From Fidelibacterota bacterium (GTDB taxonomy: Bacteria > Fidelibacterota > Marinisomatia > SCGC-AAA003-L08 > JACNLC01): 64,000 nt of DNA. The stretch is from assembly GCA_024277615.1 (NCBI GenBank), contig JAJRUW010000010.1, forward strand, positions 17,381-81,380, given 5' to 3'. Shown piece by piece: positions 9,239 to 20,540 of this stretch (the first letter of the stretch is position 1; each line of letters starts with the position of its first letter). The notes under the pieces are model-generated. The model did no database searches, was not told the origin of the DNA, and worked only from the letters and a program-made list of their open reading frames with translations. The position numbers and the translations under genes were made by a program.

Positions 9239-10564
9239 TTAGCTTATATTTTCTTTGACCCACTGTGTGCTCACTGATTTCGGTCTTGTAATGGGCGTTC
9301 CGAGAGCCCTGTTCAGCACCAACTGAGAAAGCATGCCCATAGACCTTGAGACTGAGAACAGAACAGTGTAATACTCAAATTCTCTCAAGCCGAAGTGATA
9401 GAGCAGAGCACCGGAACCGGCGTCAACATTCGGCCAGAAATTAGCAATAGGTCCCTTTCCGGCGGCGACTCTTTCCTTTGAAAAGGCTTCCAGGACTTTG
9501 GGTACGACCTGAAAGATCCTGTCAACAGTCATGAAAATGGGATCGTCGGGTAAATGCTTTTTACCAAATTCATTGAAACCCGTAAAGCGGGGGTCAGTGA
9601 CCCGCAGCACGGCATGACCATAGCCGGGAATAACTTTACCGGCCCGCAATGTCTGAAAAGCCATTTCTTCAATTTGTTCAAGTGTCGGTACGCCGTCGTA
9701 GTCTTCCATCAACTCGAGAATCCATTTCAGACAATTTTGGTTGGCAAGACCGTGCAATGGTCCAGCCAGTCCATTCAACCCCGCTGCAACTGCATAATAG
9801 GCATCGGAGAGGGCTGATCCTACGGTGTGACACACATTTGCACTTACATTTCCTCCTTCGTGGTCACAGTGCATAGTCAGATAAAGTTGAATCAGTTTGG
9901 TGAAGGTTCCGTTCGGGTCGTCCATGCCGAGTTTCATAGCATAATTTGCACCCCAGTCCAGATCCCTGTCATAGGGTACAATATCATCAAGGCGCATGGA
10001 TTTCCGCTTGAGTCCCTTCCGGTAACGTATTTTATAAACACAGCCTGCAAGGGTGGGCAGCATTCCTAAAATATTCAAAGCATCTTCGAGCATGGGCTTC
10101 CAATAATCCTCTTTCTTCAGCCCCTTTGAATATTGTTTTCTGAATTTAGATTTGGATTCCAACATAAGGATGGCCGTGTTCAGTAAAGTCATCGGGTGTG
10201 TCTTCCTGGGCAGAGCCCTGAGGGCATCCCATACATATGCGGGAACTTCACTTCTGTCAGCGAGATCATCCTGCAAAGCTTTGGTAGCTGTCTCATCGGG
10301 AATGTCCCCGGTAAGTAACAGGTAAAAGATCTGTTCAGGGAGCAGATGGCTGACTTCAAGCAGAGGATAACCGCGAATGATCAGCCCTTTATCAGGTTCG
10401 ACAACCGAAGTATCGCAAATCATCCCTTTAATTCCACGCATCCCTCCGAAAGCTTGGGCAACTTTTACATCCGAGATGGTTTTACCGCCTACACTCCCAA
10501 GTATTTTTCTTTTTTCTTCACGCCAAACAGGTATTTTTTCCTGGAGCGTTTCCTGTAGTGTCAT
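9239..10564 (-). CDS. gltA: Citrate synthase, eukaryotic/mitochondrial-like type
   Basis: LYLTMHCDHEGGNVSANVCHTVGSALSDAYYAVAAGLNGLAGPLHGLANQ; PGYGHAVLRVTDPRFTGFNEFGKKHLPDDPIF; WPNVDAGSGALLYHFGL. Confidence 0.95.
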   Translation of the reverse strand: MTLQETLQEKIPVWREEKRKILGSVGGKTISDVKVAQAFGGMRGIKGMICDTSVVEPDKGLIIRGYPLLEVSHLLPEQIFYLLLTGDIPDETATKALQDDLADRSEVPAYVWDALRALPRKTHPMTLLNTAILMLESKSKFRKQYSKGLKKEDYWKPMLEDALNILGMLPTLAGCVYKIRYRKGLKRKSMRLDDIVPYDRDLDWGANYAMKLGMDDPNGTFTKLIQLYLTMHCDHEGGNVSANVCHTVGSALSDAYYAVAAGLNGLAGPLHGLANQNCLKWILELMEDYDGVPTLEQIEEMAFQTLRAGKVIPGYGHAVLRVTDPRFTGFNEFGKKHLPDDPIFMTVDRIFQVVPKVLEAFSKERVAAGKGPIANFWPNVDAGSGALLYHFGLREFEYYTVLFSVSRSMGMLSQLVLNRALGTPITRPKSVSTQWVKENIS

Positions 10565-11029
10565 AGCATCTCCTTATGTTTTATATAATCACTTCTTCAA
10601 GTTTTGCAGGTCAATAAATAAAGCCTTAGTAAAAAAGCTGAGCTTTTGTTTAAAAACCGATACAATATTTAAGGTAAAATATACCGCAATCTCTAATTAT
10701 CATTAAAGTAGATTTATTACGCTTAATAATGCGGTTTCTGAACTCAAGGACCCGACAGCCGGATTTGTTCATTTACGGATCTGACCGTAAGGCGGTTCAG
10801 CTTCCACCGTCAGGCATAAACTAACTTACACAAAAGGGATTATGTTTCAGCATTGTTAAAAAAAGGAAAATTATTTCCATCCTGTCAGTGACTGAAAAGT
10901 AGTAAAGATCAGTGCTGCATTAATTAATTCGTTATAAACAGACATACAGGTTGTTAATTCACCATTACTTATTTACAGTGTTGAAACAGAGCTCTATCCC
11001 GGCCTTAAACTATCGTGCCGGACGGTAGT

Positions 11030-13321
11030 TTATTTATTTGCATCTTTAAATTCCATCAGGATTTTTTGCGTTTCAAGATGCTGGGCATCCGCTACTGCAA
11101 TAGCGGTCATGTTGACAACATCTTCAACTGAACTGTCTGCAAACTGCAGCAGATGTACCGGTTTGGACAATCCCAGCAGAATCGGGCCAATAGCCGTGGC
11201 ATTTGCAAGCTGTTTCAGGAGTTTATAGGAGATGTTCCCGGAAGTCAGATCGGGAAAGATCAGTACATTGGCTTCTTTTTTCAAATGTGAAAAGGGAAAG
11301 TGCTTCTGCAGTAATTCCGTTGAAACAGCCACGTCAGCATGCATCTCTCCGTCCACACAGAGGTCCGGTCTGGCCTGTCTGATCAGTTCTACGGCCTTTT
11401 TAGCCAGGGCAGCCTTTTCATGTTTAACACTGCCAAAATTGCTCGAGCTAACCAAAGCAATACGCGGGTCAATGCCGAATTGTTTGGCTTTTTCTGCCGT
11501 CAGTATCGCAATCTCTTTCAGGGTTTCGGCAGTGGGGTCGATATTAACCGTGACATCTGCAAAGACTTTAATTATATTTTTAAAAACCAAAATATACATG
11601 CCGGCGACGTGCTGAATTCCGTCCTGTAATTTCAAAACCTGTAAAGCCGGGCGCAACGTATCGGGATAATTTTGTGTAATACCGGACACCATGCCATCTG
11701 CATCCCCCATATTAACCATCATCGGTCCAAAATAATTCGGACGGGTCATGAGCGATTTAGCCCTTCGACGGGTCATGCCTTTACGGTTACGGAGATCATG
11801 CAGAACAGCAACATATTTTTTCTGGGATTTACTGTTTTCGGGATCAATCATTTTGATGCCCTTCAGGTTGATCCGCAGACGGTCGGCTTCCGCTTTGATC
11901 TTTTCGATATTTCCCAACAGAATGGGTTTGGCTATGCCTTCTTTCTGAATTTGATAGCTGGCGCGAATGATCTTATCACATTCTCCTTCGGGAAATACGA
12001 TACGCTTTGGGTTGTTCTGGGCTTTGTTAATGATTAGCCTCAGCAATTCGCGGCTTTTACCGAGCCGGGCTTCTAACTGATCACGATATTTTTCAAGATC
12101 CAGCTTATGGGTTGCCACACCCGTCTCCATGGCAGCCCTGGCCACAGCTACGGCCTCCCAGGTGAGCACACGGGGGTCGAAAGGTTTGGGTATGATGTAG
12201 TCGGGACCAAACTCCAGATTATCCAGGCCATAAGCCCTGGTAACTTCTTCGGGGACACTTTCTTTGGCCAGAGCAGCCAGCGCTCTGGAAGCAGCAATTT
12301 TCATTTCGTCATTAATTTTGGTTGCGTGGACATCCAGGGCTCCCCGGAAAATGAAAGGGAAGCCCAGCACATTATTGATCTGATTGGGGAAGTCAGAGCG
12401 TCCGGTGGCCATAATGACGTCAGGCCGCGCCGCTTTTGCATCGGGATAGGAAATTTCGGGGTCGGGATTGGCCATGGCAAAAACGATGGGGTTGTCGGCC
12501 ATCGAGCGCACCATGGCTTTGGTGACTAAACCGCCTTTGGACATCCCGAGAAAGACATCGGCACCAACCATGGCTTCCTTTAGTGTCCGGAGTTCGGTTT
12601 TGGTGGCGAACTTTTCTTTATATTTATTCATACCGGCTTTACGTCCTTTATAAACCACCCCTTTACTGTCACATAAAATGATGTTTTCACGTCGGACACC
12701 AAAACGAAGGTAGTGGATTGCACTGGCAATAGCCGCAGCTCCGGCACCGCTGATGACAATTTTCAGCTTCTCCATTTTTTTTCCGGTCAGTTCGACAGCA
12801 TTAATGAGCCCTGCGGCTGAAATGATTGCCGTACCATGCTGGTCGTCATGAAAAACGGGGATATTCATTTCTTTTATCAGACGTTCTTCAATTTCAAAAC
12901 ATTCAGGTGCTTTAATGTCTTCCAGGTTTATACCGCCGAAGGTAGGCTCAAGTAATTTGACGGCGTTGATAAGTTCTTCGGGATCGTGTGTATTCAACTC
13001 AATATCAAACACATCCACATCGGAAAACCTCTTGAATAAAACTCCCTTGCCCTCCATAACCGGTTTGCCGGCCAGAGGACCGATATCACCCAGTCCCAAA
13101 ACCGCAGTACCATTGGTCACAACCGCTACCAGATTCGCTTTTGCAGTATATAGAGAGGCCAGTTCAGGTTTTTTTTGAATTTCCAGACAGGGGATTGCCA
13201 CACCCGGTGTATAAGCAAGTGCCAGGTCATGCTGGGTTTCACACCGTTTGGTAGTAGAAACCTCAATTTTTCCAGGTCGGCCTTCCGAATGATAATCAAG
13301 CGCCTGTTTTTTGGTGATCAT
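11030..13321 (-). CDS. maeB: NADP-dependent malic enzyme with C-terminal phosphotransacetylase-like domain
   Basis: N-terminal malic enzyme ([32 protein letters not shown]) fused to a PTA domain ([41 protein letters not shown]). Confidence 0.95.
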   Translation of the reverse strand: MITKKQALDYHSEGRPGKIEVSTTKRCETQHDLALAYTPGVAIPCLEIQKKPELASLYTAKANLVAVVTNGTAVLGLGDIGPLAGKPVMEGKGVLFKRFSDVDVFDIELNTHDPEELINAVKLLEPTFGGINLEDIKAPECFEIEERLIKEMNIPVFHDDQHGTAIISAAGLINAVELTGKKMEKLKIVISGAGAAAIASAIHYLRFGVRRENIILCDSKGVVYKGRKAGMNKYKEKFATKTELRTLKEAMVGADVFLGMSKGGLVTKAMVRSMADNPIVFAMANPDPEISYPDAKAARPDVIMATGRSDFPNQINNVLGFPFIFRGALDVHATKINDEMKIAASRALAALAKESVPEEVTRAYGLDNLEFGPDYIIPKPFDPRVLTWEAVAVARAAMETGVATHKLDLEKYRDQLEARLGKSRELLRLIINKAQNNPKRIVFPEGECDKIIRASYQIQKEGIAKPILLGNIEKIKAEADRLRINLKGIKMIDPENSKSQKKYVAVLHDLRNRKGMTRRRAKSLMTRPNYFGPMMVNMGDADGMVSGITQNYPDTLRPALQVLKLQDGIQHVAGMYILVFKNIIKVFADVTVNIDPTAETLKEIAILTAEKAKQFGIDPRIALVSSSNFGSVKHEKAALAKKAVELIRQARPDLCVDGEMHADVAVSTELLQKHFPFSHLKKEANVLIFPDLTSGNISYKLLKQLANATAIGPILLGLSKPVHLLQFADSSVEDVVNMTAIAVADAQHLETQKILMEFKDANK

Positions 13322-13837
13322 TATTAACTCCTTAATGTTGTTAGGCTCAAAGAAAAACGGGGACAGCGAGATTAGAATTAGTCCTTATAAATACCATAAA
13401 ATCACCAAATTCCTATCGCTGTTCAACTGCATAATAAACGGATATTTGCCCGATACCCGCATTAAAATTAGGAGGGATACGGAATTAATACCAAACTGTT
13501 ATACGGACAATTAAGTCTTATTTGAAGCGGTGAATTGCTTCTCGTCATCCACTCAATTTTGCGCCGGCCTTTGCTTTTGCCGCAGGGATATTTTTTCACC
13601 ATAAATTTAAAGAATATAGAACAGAAACATTTTTTTACGCCGATCAAGGCTCTGATCAGGATAAACCGGTAATAAAGATGGATTATCGAAACATTCGGAG
13701 GCTTGTCAGTTCCTTTGCAGGCCGTCTCAGCTTGCTGAAATTTCAAAACCAAGGCAGAATTTTTCCTGATTAGGTATAGTATCCGAGTGCTAAATTATCC
13801 CCGTGCAAATATCATCCATAATTAAATCTGACTTGCC

Positions 13838-15388
13838 ATGAATATTAAATCAGTGTTGGTTACGGCTGCCTTATTCGTTGCTCTCTTACCGGCAGTTTCC
13901 GGTCAGTACTACAGCGGTACAGGAAGGGCTGCTACACTGGAAGAAGCCAAGAAGCTGGCTACTGCCGATCTTGCCGGCAGCATTCAATCCTTTGTCACAA
14001 CCAGTTTTCAGCAGAAAACAACGGAAGAAAATCTCAATATTTCAGAAGAATATGTAGAGTCCCAGATCCGGACTTTCTCATCGATCGTTTTAAAGAACAT
14101 CCGCTATGATGTTGATGAATTGAAAGAGGGACTGTTCCGCCGGAAAAAGGTTTACCTGGTGACCGCCAGCGTTTCTAAACTGGATGTGAACCGTATTTTT
14201 GAAGCACGAAAATCCACCATCCGGACGATGCTGAAAGAGGCCGCTCGGGCCGAAAATTCCGGAAATATCTCCAAGGCGTTGAAAAATTATTTCAGAGCCT
14301 ATATTCTCACCTATTCTTATCCGGACTCAATCCGGACCTCACTGCCTCCCCTTCGTGAATCCGGCAATGCTAGAGTTCTAATAACCGAAAAAATGAACGA
14401 TATTTTTAAAGGTTTATCGGCGAAGGTTATTAAAAGTTTTTCGGATGGGGACGATTTTATTGTATCCCTGGCCATCAGTCTGCAGGGGGCACCCGTATCG
14501 GAGCTGGAGTTTTCCTATTATAACGGCTCGGAAGAAGACTGGTGTGACGTCACAGACGGAATAGCCAATTTGACCTTATCCGGAAATTTCGGTTCCACTC
14601 ACAAGATTATCAGACCTTATGTGGAATATGAATTCAAAGATGAGATGGAACAGATTAAAGATGTCCAACAGGTTTATAACTTTTTAGATATTCCCATGTT
14701 CGACAACAGCTTTAAATTCGACGTTGACGTTAGTCCGTTTGTGAGCTGTGATTTTGAAGCGGAAACAGACGGCCGACAGGTGTACTTTATTCCCAGGACG
14801 ACGCACATATCCGTCAATGACATGGCCTGGGATTTCGGCGACGGGGGTACATCGAGCATGACAAATCCTGTACATACATACGAGCGGGACGGAGATTATC
14901 GTGTGACGCTTACAATCAATTCGGATGAGGGCTTACAGGTCATCAGGAATCTCACGATCGGAGAAGAAAAGGAGGCTACAACAATACCTGCTGTTGCGAC
15001 GAGCCGGGGAGCGGAAAAGGGAAAACTGCAAAAAGAAAAGGGAAGAGTCTCCCGGACCGAAGGAAAAAACCGCTTTGCTATGCAGACACCGACAGAGCCG
15101 CCCTCGCTAACGACATTGAAGCAGGCCGGGGATTTTGAAGAATTTATGGTTCTGGCAAAGGCCCTGAGCCAAAGAAACCGGATCATCTTTGGCAGTGCAA
15201 ATGATTTCGAAAATCGGGAGAATTTACTCTGTTTTATTTTCGATAAGGAGACGGGGGAGAAGTTAGCAGCCTACCGCTTTCAAAATAGCAGTTACGAAAA
15301 CCTCGGAAGCGGTGAGACCCTCATCTCTCTGAAGTCACATTACGACGGGAAAAAAGTGGCTGCCGTCTGGGTGGAGGAAATTGAATAA
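13838..15388 (+). CDS. Secreted LPP20/FlgT-like N-terminal domain plus PKD domain protein
   Basis: Signal peptide; [30 protein letters not shown] (LPP20-like); PKD motif [32 protein letters not shown]. Confidence 0.65.
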   Translation: MNIKSVLVTAALFVALLPAVSGQYYSGTGRAATLEEAKKLATADLAGSIQSFVTTSFQQKTTEENLNISEEYVESQIRTFSSIVLKNIRYDVDELKEGLFRRKKVYLVTASVSKLDVNRIFEARKSTIRTMLKEAARAENSGNISKALKNYFRAYILTYSYPDSIRTSLPPLRESGNARVLITEKMNDIFKGLSAKVIKSFSDGDDFIVSLAISLQGAPVSELEFSYYNGSEEDWCDVTDGIANLTLSGNFGSTHKIIRPYVEYEFKDEMEQIKDVQQVYNFLDIPMFDNSFKFDVDVSPFVSCDFEAETDGRQVYFIPRTTHISVNDMAWDFGDGGTSSMTNPVHTYERDGDYRVTLTINSDEGLQVIRNLTIGEEKEATTIPAVATSRGAEKGKLQKEKGRVSRTEGKNRFAMQTPTEPPSLTTLKQAGDFEEFMVLAKALSQRNRIIFGSANDFENRENLLCFIFDKETGEKLAAYRFQNSSYENLGSGETLISLKSHYDGKKVAAVWVEEIE

Positions 15389-15564
15389 TTGCTCCCCGAT
15401 CTTTCCGGATGACTGCAAACTGAAACACTGCCCCTCTATTGCTGTTGTTACCCGCTGACGAGCAGTCAGGGTTAATTCCCGGGAAGCTGACCCCTGCAGA
15501 ATTTGGATTCAAAGCAATCCCCCGGTATTAATGAAATTAAACTAATGATAAACAGGAAAGTGAA

Positions 15565-17934
15565 ATGATCAAACGGATTCTACGAAAAACTCTATTATTG
15601 ACGCTCTTGCTGTCCCTGGCTGTAACTCAGGAAACCCTCAATGAATTTGAAGTGACTATCACACAGATGGATCAGGGAGTTACCTTTCCGAATATGTCCA
15701 AAGTTCTGGTCAAATCATCTGTAAAAAACCTGACTTTTGACAGCAATCGGGGCATTTTAAAAGTTGAAATCACCGGTGAAGGAGAATGGAAACTCACGCT
15801 TGACCCGGGCAGTCAGCGGTTCGAGATCAAAGCAGAGGGGTTTCTTTCTTATTCTGAGCGCCACAATTTCAAAGCCGGGAAAGCCTACGAATGCAGGGTT
15901 TCAAAGAAAATTCATGAACTGGCCCAGCTGGATGCCAATTTATTCGAAGTCACCTTCAGATTCAATACGGACAATGTTTATTGTTCAAAAGACCAGTCCA
16001 CTCCTGTGATGAGTATCGGGGATTTGGCAATATTCAAATTGCCCGGGGGTGAATATACTTTTTCATTTACAAAAGATCAATTCAAACCGGCTGCCCGGTC
16101 TGTTAAGGTTGACCAGGATATGTCAATTGACATCGAACTTGTCAAAGATACATCACAGCGTTTACCCTATGTACCTCCGGGAACCGTGAATGTCGAAACT
16201 GAGCCTACCGGCGCCGAGATCACGATTAACGGAATTAAAGCGGGAATTTCCAATGCGACGATTACCAATCTCGCCGCCGGCGAACATCAGCTGGAACTGC
16301 GCAAAGACCTTTATTATCCCTATGCCGGGAAGTTTGAATTGAAAGAGGGGGAGATAAAGACCCTGAGTAAGATCGTTTTAACACCCAGATTCGGATATTT
16401 AACGGTAAACAGCCATCCTGAGGGAGCGCGGATTTATCTGGACGGGACTTATATCGGAGATTCTCCCATCCAGAAGAAACAGGTTTAAAGCGGAGAACAC
16501 AGTCTCGGAGTAAAAATGGAACTGTACCGTGATTATCGGGAGGACATTACTCTGAAAGACGGTGCAAGCATAGTCAGGGAGTTTCAGCTGGAATCTTCCG
16601 GAGGCACACTGAACATCTCCGCCAGAGACGAATCAGGAAACGAGATCGAGGGTGCGGATGTCATCATCAACGGCGAATTTGCCGGCCTGACGCCATTTCT
16701 CAACAGGGCTTACCCGGCAGGTAAATATACGATAGCCGTACAGAAGGAATATTATGACACCAGCACCGAATCCGTGATTCTCGAGTCCAAAAAGAATATC
16801 AGCCGTACGGTGCTGTTAAAATCCAATATGTCTTTCCTGCACATCACAGCACCCGGAGGACGGATTTTTATAAACGGGCGGGACTATGGTGAAAATGAAA
16901 TTGATCAGGTCTTTCAGCCCGGAACCTATAAAATTAAAGTGAGCGCCGATAATTATTATACGGAAGAAAAAAATCTCATTCTCACTGCCGGGCGCCGTGA
17001 GACCATTACATTTGAACTAACTCCCATCGAAGGCTCCCTTTCCGTAACGGTCATACCGTACGAAAAACAGAGTTCTGCCAAAGTCTATATCGGCGGTGAA
17101 TTCATTGGCAATGCACCGCAGCGGGTCAATCGCATTGTAGGTGATTATGAGATTTTTGTTAAAATAGAGGGGTACGGTGCACTTAGCAGAACCGGTACCG
17201 TGCGCGAGCGTGAAAATACGGAAGTCAAATTTGATTTTACGGCAGCAAACCGGGAAGCCTGGATAGCAGGATTGAATACACCGGGTGAAGGGCTCCCTGA
17301 AAAAAATAACCGGCAGCAGACCGGAAATAAAGAATCGGATACAAGTAAAAAATATAAAGGCCCCAAAACGAAATACTGGCATCCGGCAAAAAAATCAACT
17401 TCGGGAAGAAGTCGGCTGCACTTCATAGTGGGACTAAATTCAGGAGCCATCATCTACAACGATAACACTTTAACTGATATTATAAAAGTCTCGGGGATTG
17501 CCGGCGTTTATCTGGGAATTGAACACCGCATGGGACCCCTCATGACCGGCGCTGCAATTGTTCAAAGAGGTGCCTCGGTCAGCGTGGATATCCTTGGTTT
17601 TGAAGGCACTGACCGTTATAATTACCTAAGCGTTTACATGACACTTCCACTTAAAATCGGCAATCAAATGTATGTTTACGGAGGCGGCGCTTTTTCAAGA
17701 ATGGTAAGCGGCACTACCGAAGATTCATCCGGAACCTATAACCTGGATATGAAGGGATTTGACAACGATTTCGGGGTTATTCTCGGGATGGACTACATGA
17801 TCAATGCCCGCATTGGTCTTAGAGGAGAAGTTTATCTCGGTCTGGTGGATGTGATGTTGAATACGCCTTCGAACCTTAATTACAAAAACCGGGGAGTTAC
17901 TATATCATTGCTGGCAGGACTGCCCCGAAGGTAG
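15565..17934 (+). pseudogene. Multi-PEGA-domain protein with C-terminal outer-membrane beta-barrel, interrupted by an in-frame TAA at 16486-16488 (track pieces 15565..16488 and 16516..17934)
   Basis: Both pieces are in the same frame; the stop falls inside one PEGA repeat (GARIYLDGTYIGDSPIQKKQV*SGEHSLGVKMELYRDYREDITLKDG). Further PEGA repeats on both sides; barrel-like C-terminus. Confidence 0.75.
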
Positions 17935-18074
17935 TACAGATAACAGCCATTTCTACTGCCCGGCAGGGGCGCAGAGGAGACTGAAGAATTAAATAGTATT
18001 TCAATTATTTCGAAATGTTCATGAAAATCACATAAATTTGCACTACAGTACCCTGAAATATTCTCGATACAGAA

Positions 18075-19061
18075 ATGAAATTAAAATACAAATTGCATCT
18101 CATATTTTCGCTGTTTCTGTTGACCTTCCTGTCTGGGCAGATCAAGCCGACGGTGGTTGTCAACAGCGGGGCGGCTCCCGAATTCTGCGATAAAGTCTCG
18201 GCTGTCCTCTCGGAAGTTCTCCTGGCTTCAAACCGCTTTCGTAAGGGGAAGGGTGAACTGTCTTCGGCCAAACAGTATTTTACCACGGAGGGATTTGCCG
18301 TCTTTTCAGACCTGGTGCAAGACACTAATCCCTATACCGCCAAAAAAAAATATAAAGTAACCATCACCCGGCTTGTCGGTCGTGATATTTATGAAGTCCG
18401 GGGTCTCAAAGTCAAGGTTGAAACCGGGGAGAACGATGTGAGTCCCATCCAATACCTTGTTTTTGCACTTGACGAAAAGGCTCAAATTGTTGATGTGCGT
18501 TATTCCCTGCCGAAAAACAATTATCTCGATATTATCGATGCGGGTGAGGATGTGGCCGATCTGGAAAGACGCCAGAAAATTCTTGAATTTCTCGAGACTT
18601 TCGGCACGGCCTATAGTCGTAAAGACGCTGATTATCTCGAAAACATTTTCAGTGACGATGCGCTGATCATCACAGGCTATGTTACATACCGTAAACCCGA
18701 ATTCAACGACCTCATGAGTCAGGAGAAAAATGCCGAGACCGAGAAAGTAGTCGAATATCGACAGCACACTAAGGAGCAATACATTAATAAATTGCGTAAT
18801 TATGTTTTCCCTTCAAATTCTTACATCGATATTGACTTTTCCGAAATTACACTTGCCCATCACCGCACCATGGCGAATGTTTATGGGATTAAGCTGAAAC
18901 AGCATTGGAAAACCGCCCGTTACGAAGACACCGGCTATCTGTTTCTCACGGTCTATTTTCTTGAGAATAATGATCCGCTGGTTTTGGTTCGGGTTTGGCA
19001 GGACCAGGATTTTATAGGGGATTACGATGTGTCCATCTATGATTTCGATATTATCGAATGA
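18075..19061 (+). CDS. Secreted hypothetical protein, possible SnoaL/NTF2-like C-terminal domain
   Basis: Signal peptide; RRQKILEFLETFGTAYSRKDADYLENIFSDDALIITG resembles NTF2-like domains. Confidence 0.55.
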   Translation: MKLKYKLHLIFSLFLLTFLSGQIKPTVVVNSGAAPEFCDKVSAVLSEVLLASNRFRKGKGELSSAKQYFTTEGFAVFSDLVQDTNPYTAKKKYKVTITRLVGRDIYEVRGLKVKVETGENDVSPIQYLVFALDEKAQIVDVRYSLPKNNYLDIIDAGEDVADLERRQKILEFLETFGTAYSRKDADYLENIFSDDALIITGYVTYRKPEFNDLMSQEKNAETEKVVEYRQHTKEQYINKLRNYVFPSNSYIDIDFSEITLAHHRTMANVYGIKLKQHWKTARYEDTGYLFLTVYFLENNDPLVLVRVWQDQDFIGDYDVSIYDFDIIE

Positions 19062-19131
19062 CGGTGTACACCGGCTCTGATTCCGATTCAGGATAATTCA
19101 TAATGACTAACTGTAGAAAAAGGAGAAACAA

Positions 19132-19710
19132 ATGAAAAAGATCATAATATTGATGTCTGTTGCCGCAATTGGACTGTTTATGCTCATTGGCTGCGGCGGT
19201 CATGCCCCGGCTGTTGCCGATGACCTCACCGAGATTGCAGATCCATTTCAGGAATTACAGGATATGGCCAACGGTTTCATCAAAGACGGTAACATTGCGG
19301 TAGTAGGCGTAGGGACATCAACCCGGCAGGATATTGCCAGAGATAAAGCCAGAGCCTCAGCGCAGGCAAAACTCGCCGAAAGTTTTGAAACCAAAGTGGA
19401 AGTCCTTAAAAAGAAATTCACCGAAGAACTGGGTTCGGATATGACCAATGAACTCAATGAAACCTTCACAAATGTGATCAAAACCACCAGTAAAACAGTG
19501 CTTTACGGTGCGATTGAAAATAAGGCCAAATATTTTAAGGATAACAAAACCGGTATGATCAGCGCCGGCGTCGTTTTGTATGTGAGTCCCGATGTGATGA
19601 ACCAATCACTATTGGATCAGATGAAAAATAAGCCCAAACTCTACGAGCGATTCCGTGCTTCCGAAGCCTATAAAGAACTGGAAAAAGAGATGGAAAACTA
19701 CGATAAGTAA
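19132..19710 (+). CDS. LPP20-family lipoprotein
   Basis: Lipobox LMLIGCGG; NIAVVGVGTSTRQDIARDKARASAQAKLAESFE matches the LPP20 core. Confidence 0.75.
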   Translation: MKKIIILMSVAAIGLFMLIGCGGHAPAVADDLTEIADPFQELQDMANGFIKDGNIAVVGVGTSTRQDIARDKARASAQAKLAESFETKVEVLKKKFTEELGSDMTNELNETFTNVIKTTSKTVLYGAIENKAKYFKDNKTGMISAGVVLYVSPDVMNQSLLDQMKNKPKLYERFRASEAYKELEKEMENYDK

Positions 19711-19783
19711 TCCGTTTACCTGACTTGAATCCCGGAAAGCCGACCATGGTCTTTGGCCGGCTTTCCAATCCACTTCACTATCC

Positions 19784-20539
19784 ATGAAACACCGGTTTTA
19801 TTTCTCGGTAATTCTCCTCATGCAGTTCACTGCCGCTTTCGCTCTGGACCGCTATCCGGACTGGTTTTTGTACCCTTTGTCCCATCCCGGTATAATTGTT
19901 GGCTTCAGCTATAACGGAGAGGCCCCTGTAACCGATGCGGAGAGGATGTACTGTGTCTATCAGGAGTGCATAGTAACGGGCTCACTGCAGCAGTTCCGGG
20001 AATATGAGCAACGTGACAGTGAATATTTTTATAATTTTGATGCCGATTCGCTCAGGGCCATCCGGGGAAAACTCCACGAACTGGATTCGTTTTACAGCAA
20101 TGCTCTGCAGGGCAGTATGATCTCTGCTTTCGGAGTGGATTCAGTGAAAATCCGAAACAGCATGATCGTGGATGTGGATTCTCTGCAATGTCCTGATTGG
20201 GTCGAGCGGACTTTTTATACCGACGGAGGTTATTATTACGGAGTGGGAATGTACACCTCGCGGTCAAATATAAATGATGCCTGGAAAACCGCCGAGGAAA
20301 AGGCTTTCTTTTCCATTATGAGCGGATTGGCTCTGGATATTCATTCTGTGTTGATTATGGATACGGCCAGGGATACGGACTTCAACCGGATCAGTTCAAT
20401 CAGGCTGAAGTACAAGTTGAAAGGCCTGCAGGTTGTAGAACGCTATCCCGACCCTGCAAATGATATTTTTTATGTACTTGTGCGTATTAAAAAACAAAAT
20501 ATCTTCTCACCCTTAATAAACCAATCAACAGGGAGATAA
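19784..20539 (+). CDS. Secreted LPP20-like hypothetical protein
   Basis: Signal peptide; RYPDWFLYPLSHPGIIVGFSY; YYYGVGMYTSRSNINDAWKTAEEKAFFSIMSGLALDI; same cluster. Confidence 0.5.
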   Translation: MKHRFYFSVILLMQFTAAFALDRYPDWFLYPLSHPGIIVGFSYNGEAPVTDAERMYCVYQECIVTGSLQQFREYEQRDSEYFYNFDADSLRAIRGKLHELDSFYSNALQGSMISAFGVDSVKIRNSMIVDVDSLQCPDWVERTFYTDGGYYYGVGMYTSRSNINDAWKTAEEKAFFSIMSGLALDIHSVLIMDTARDTDFNRISSIRLKYKLKGLQVVERYPDPANDIFYVLVRIKKQNIFSPLINQSTGR

Positions 20540-20540
20540 C

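Noticed and set aside
10565-11029. Possible RNA gene or structured leader upstream of gltA (small inverted repeats such as TTATTA-CGCT-TAATAA, and the AACTA...TAGTT repeat near 11010-11030)
   Set aside because: Only short AT-rich or imperfect stems; no recognisable RNA family.
16486-16488. In-frame stop in the PEGA gene as another recoded selenocysteine
   Set aside because: The codon is TAA, which is not a Sec codon; treated as nonsense mutation, split gene or sequence error.
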